Part shown: positions 63,906 through 64,000 of the stretch, one piece after another | Position numbering within the stretch: position 1 is the first letter of the stretch | Layout of the letters: the number at the start of each line of letters is the position of its first letter | Source: Kitasatospora sp. NBC_01250 | Lineage (GTDB): Bacteria; Actinomycetota; Actinomycetes; Streptomycetales; Streptomycetaceae | Reading direction: 5' to 3' | DNA: 64,000 nt | Assembly (NCBI RefSeq): GCF_036226465.1 | Contig: NZ_CP108476.1 | Coordinates: forward strand, 6,572,001-6,636,000 | The notes under the pieces: generated by a model | Told to the model about the DNA's origin: nothing | Database searches by the model: none | What the model saw: the letters and a program-made list of their open reading frames with translations, nothing else | Program-made: the position numbers and the translations under genes

Positions 63906-64000
63906 ATGTCCCGCATCGGGCGCGTGGAGCGCACCACCAAGGAGACCACGGTCCTGGTCGAGATCGATCTCGACGGCACCGGCCAGACCGACATCTCCAC
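63906..64000 (+). CDS. hisB: Imidazoleglycerol-phosphate dehydratase, start only
   Basis: The 31 complete codons visible, MSRIGRVERTTKETTVLVEI and DLDGTGQTDIS, match the N-terminus of HisB (IGPD), sixth step of histidine synthesis. The frame runs off the window. It follows hisC by 6 bases, in the actinobacterial order hisD-hisC-hisB. Confidence 0.93.
   Translation, partial: MSRIGRVERTTKETTVLVEIDLDGTGQTDIS

Overview
The window is about 70% G+C or higher and reads as the chromosomal core of a streptomycete-type actinomycete (Streptomyces or Kitasatospora). The evidence is GTG/TTG starts, 4-base stop/start overlaps, many start codons lying 7-8 bases after a -10-like hexamer (leaderless style), a complete division/cell-wall (dcw) cluster followed by yggS, sepF, yggT and a Gln-rich DivIVA, a T-box before ileS, and the hisD-hisC-hisB order at the right end. 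No tRNA, rRNA or CRISPR array was seen.

Layout. 1-3540 (minus): a TgpA-type transglutaminase (cut by the window edge), a DUF58 protein and a MoxR ATPase. 3777-4319 (minus): a beta-carbonic anhydrase. 4665-19062 (plus): rsmH-ftsL-ftsI-murE-murF-mraY-murD-ftsW-murG-ftsQ-ftsZ. The ftsQ-ftsZ gap is rich in repeats and ftsZ ends in a strong hairpin. 19136-22514 (plus): yggS, sepF, yggT, divIVA. 22526-22678: three consecutive hairpins between convergent divIVA and ileS. 22691-26095 (minus): ileS with its T-box leader. 26339-29715 (plus): a TraR/DksA-type zinc-finger protein, lspA, rluD, a GNAT acetyltransferase and a LURP-one-like protein. 29718-35795: an MscS channel, an unusual exported hydrolase/ABC-ATPase fusion with its permease, a dienelactone-hydrolase-like protein and a membrane protein. 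35888-40336 (minus): dnaE and an RDD protein. 40411-43413: a LysR regulator divergent from a DapA-family enzyme, then asd. 43735-51324: a NYN nuclease, an ABC ATPase/permease pair, a DUF2567-like protein, ybaK, a LON-domain protein, a secreted lipase-like hydrolase and a membrane protein.

51395-58110 (minus) is the accessory system of most interest. It is a three-gene operon: a 1348-residue membrane-bound single-module NRPS with the architecture of epsilon-poly-L-lysine synthetase (adenylation, thiolation, six membrane segments, three tandem C-terminal domains), a 2,4-diaminobutyrate aminotransferase, and a dedicated aspartokinase with an altered regulatory end. The two precursor genes suggest that the polymer is poly(2,4-diaminobutyric acid), a cationic isopeptide, rather than polylysine. 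The missing middle step, aspartate-semialdehyde dehydrogenase, lies 8 kb away at 42388. Upstream of the operon there is a 700-base gap with several hairpins, a broken IS5-type transposase (58813-59172) and a 169-base MITE with perfect inverted ends (59363-59531). These suggest that the locus was acquired next to the his operon.

59528-61402 (minus) is a pentapeptide-like membrane protein whose stop codon lies in the CTAG at the MITE edge. 61498-64000 (plus) is hisD, hisC and the beginning of hisB.
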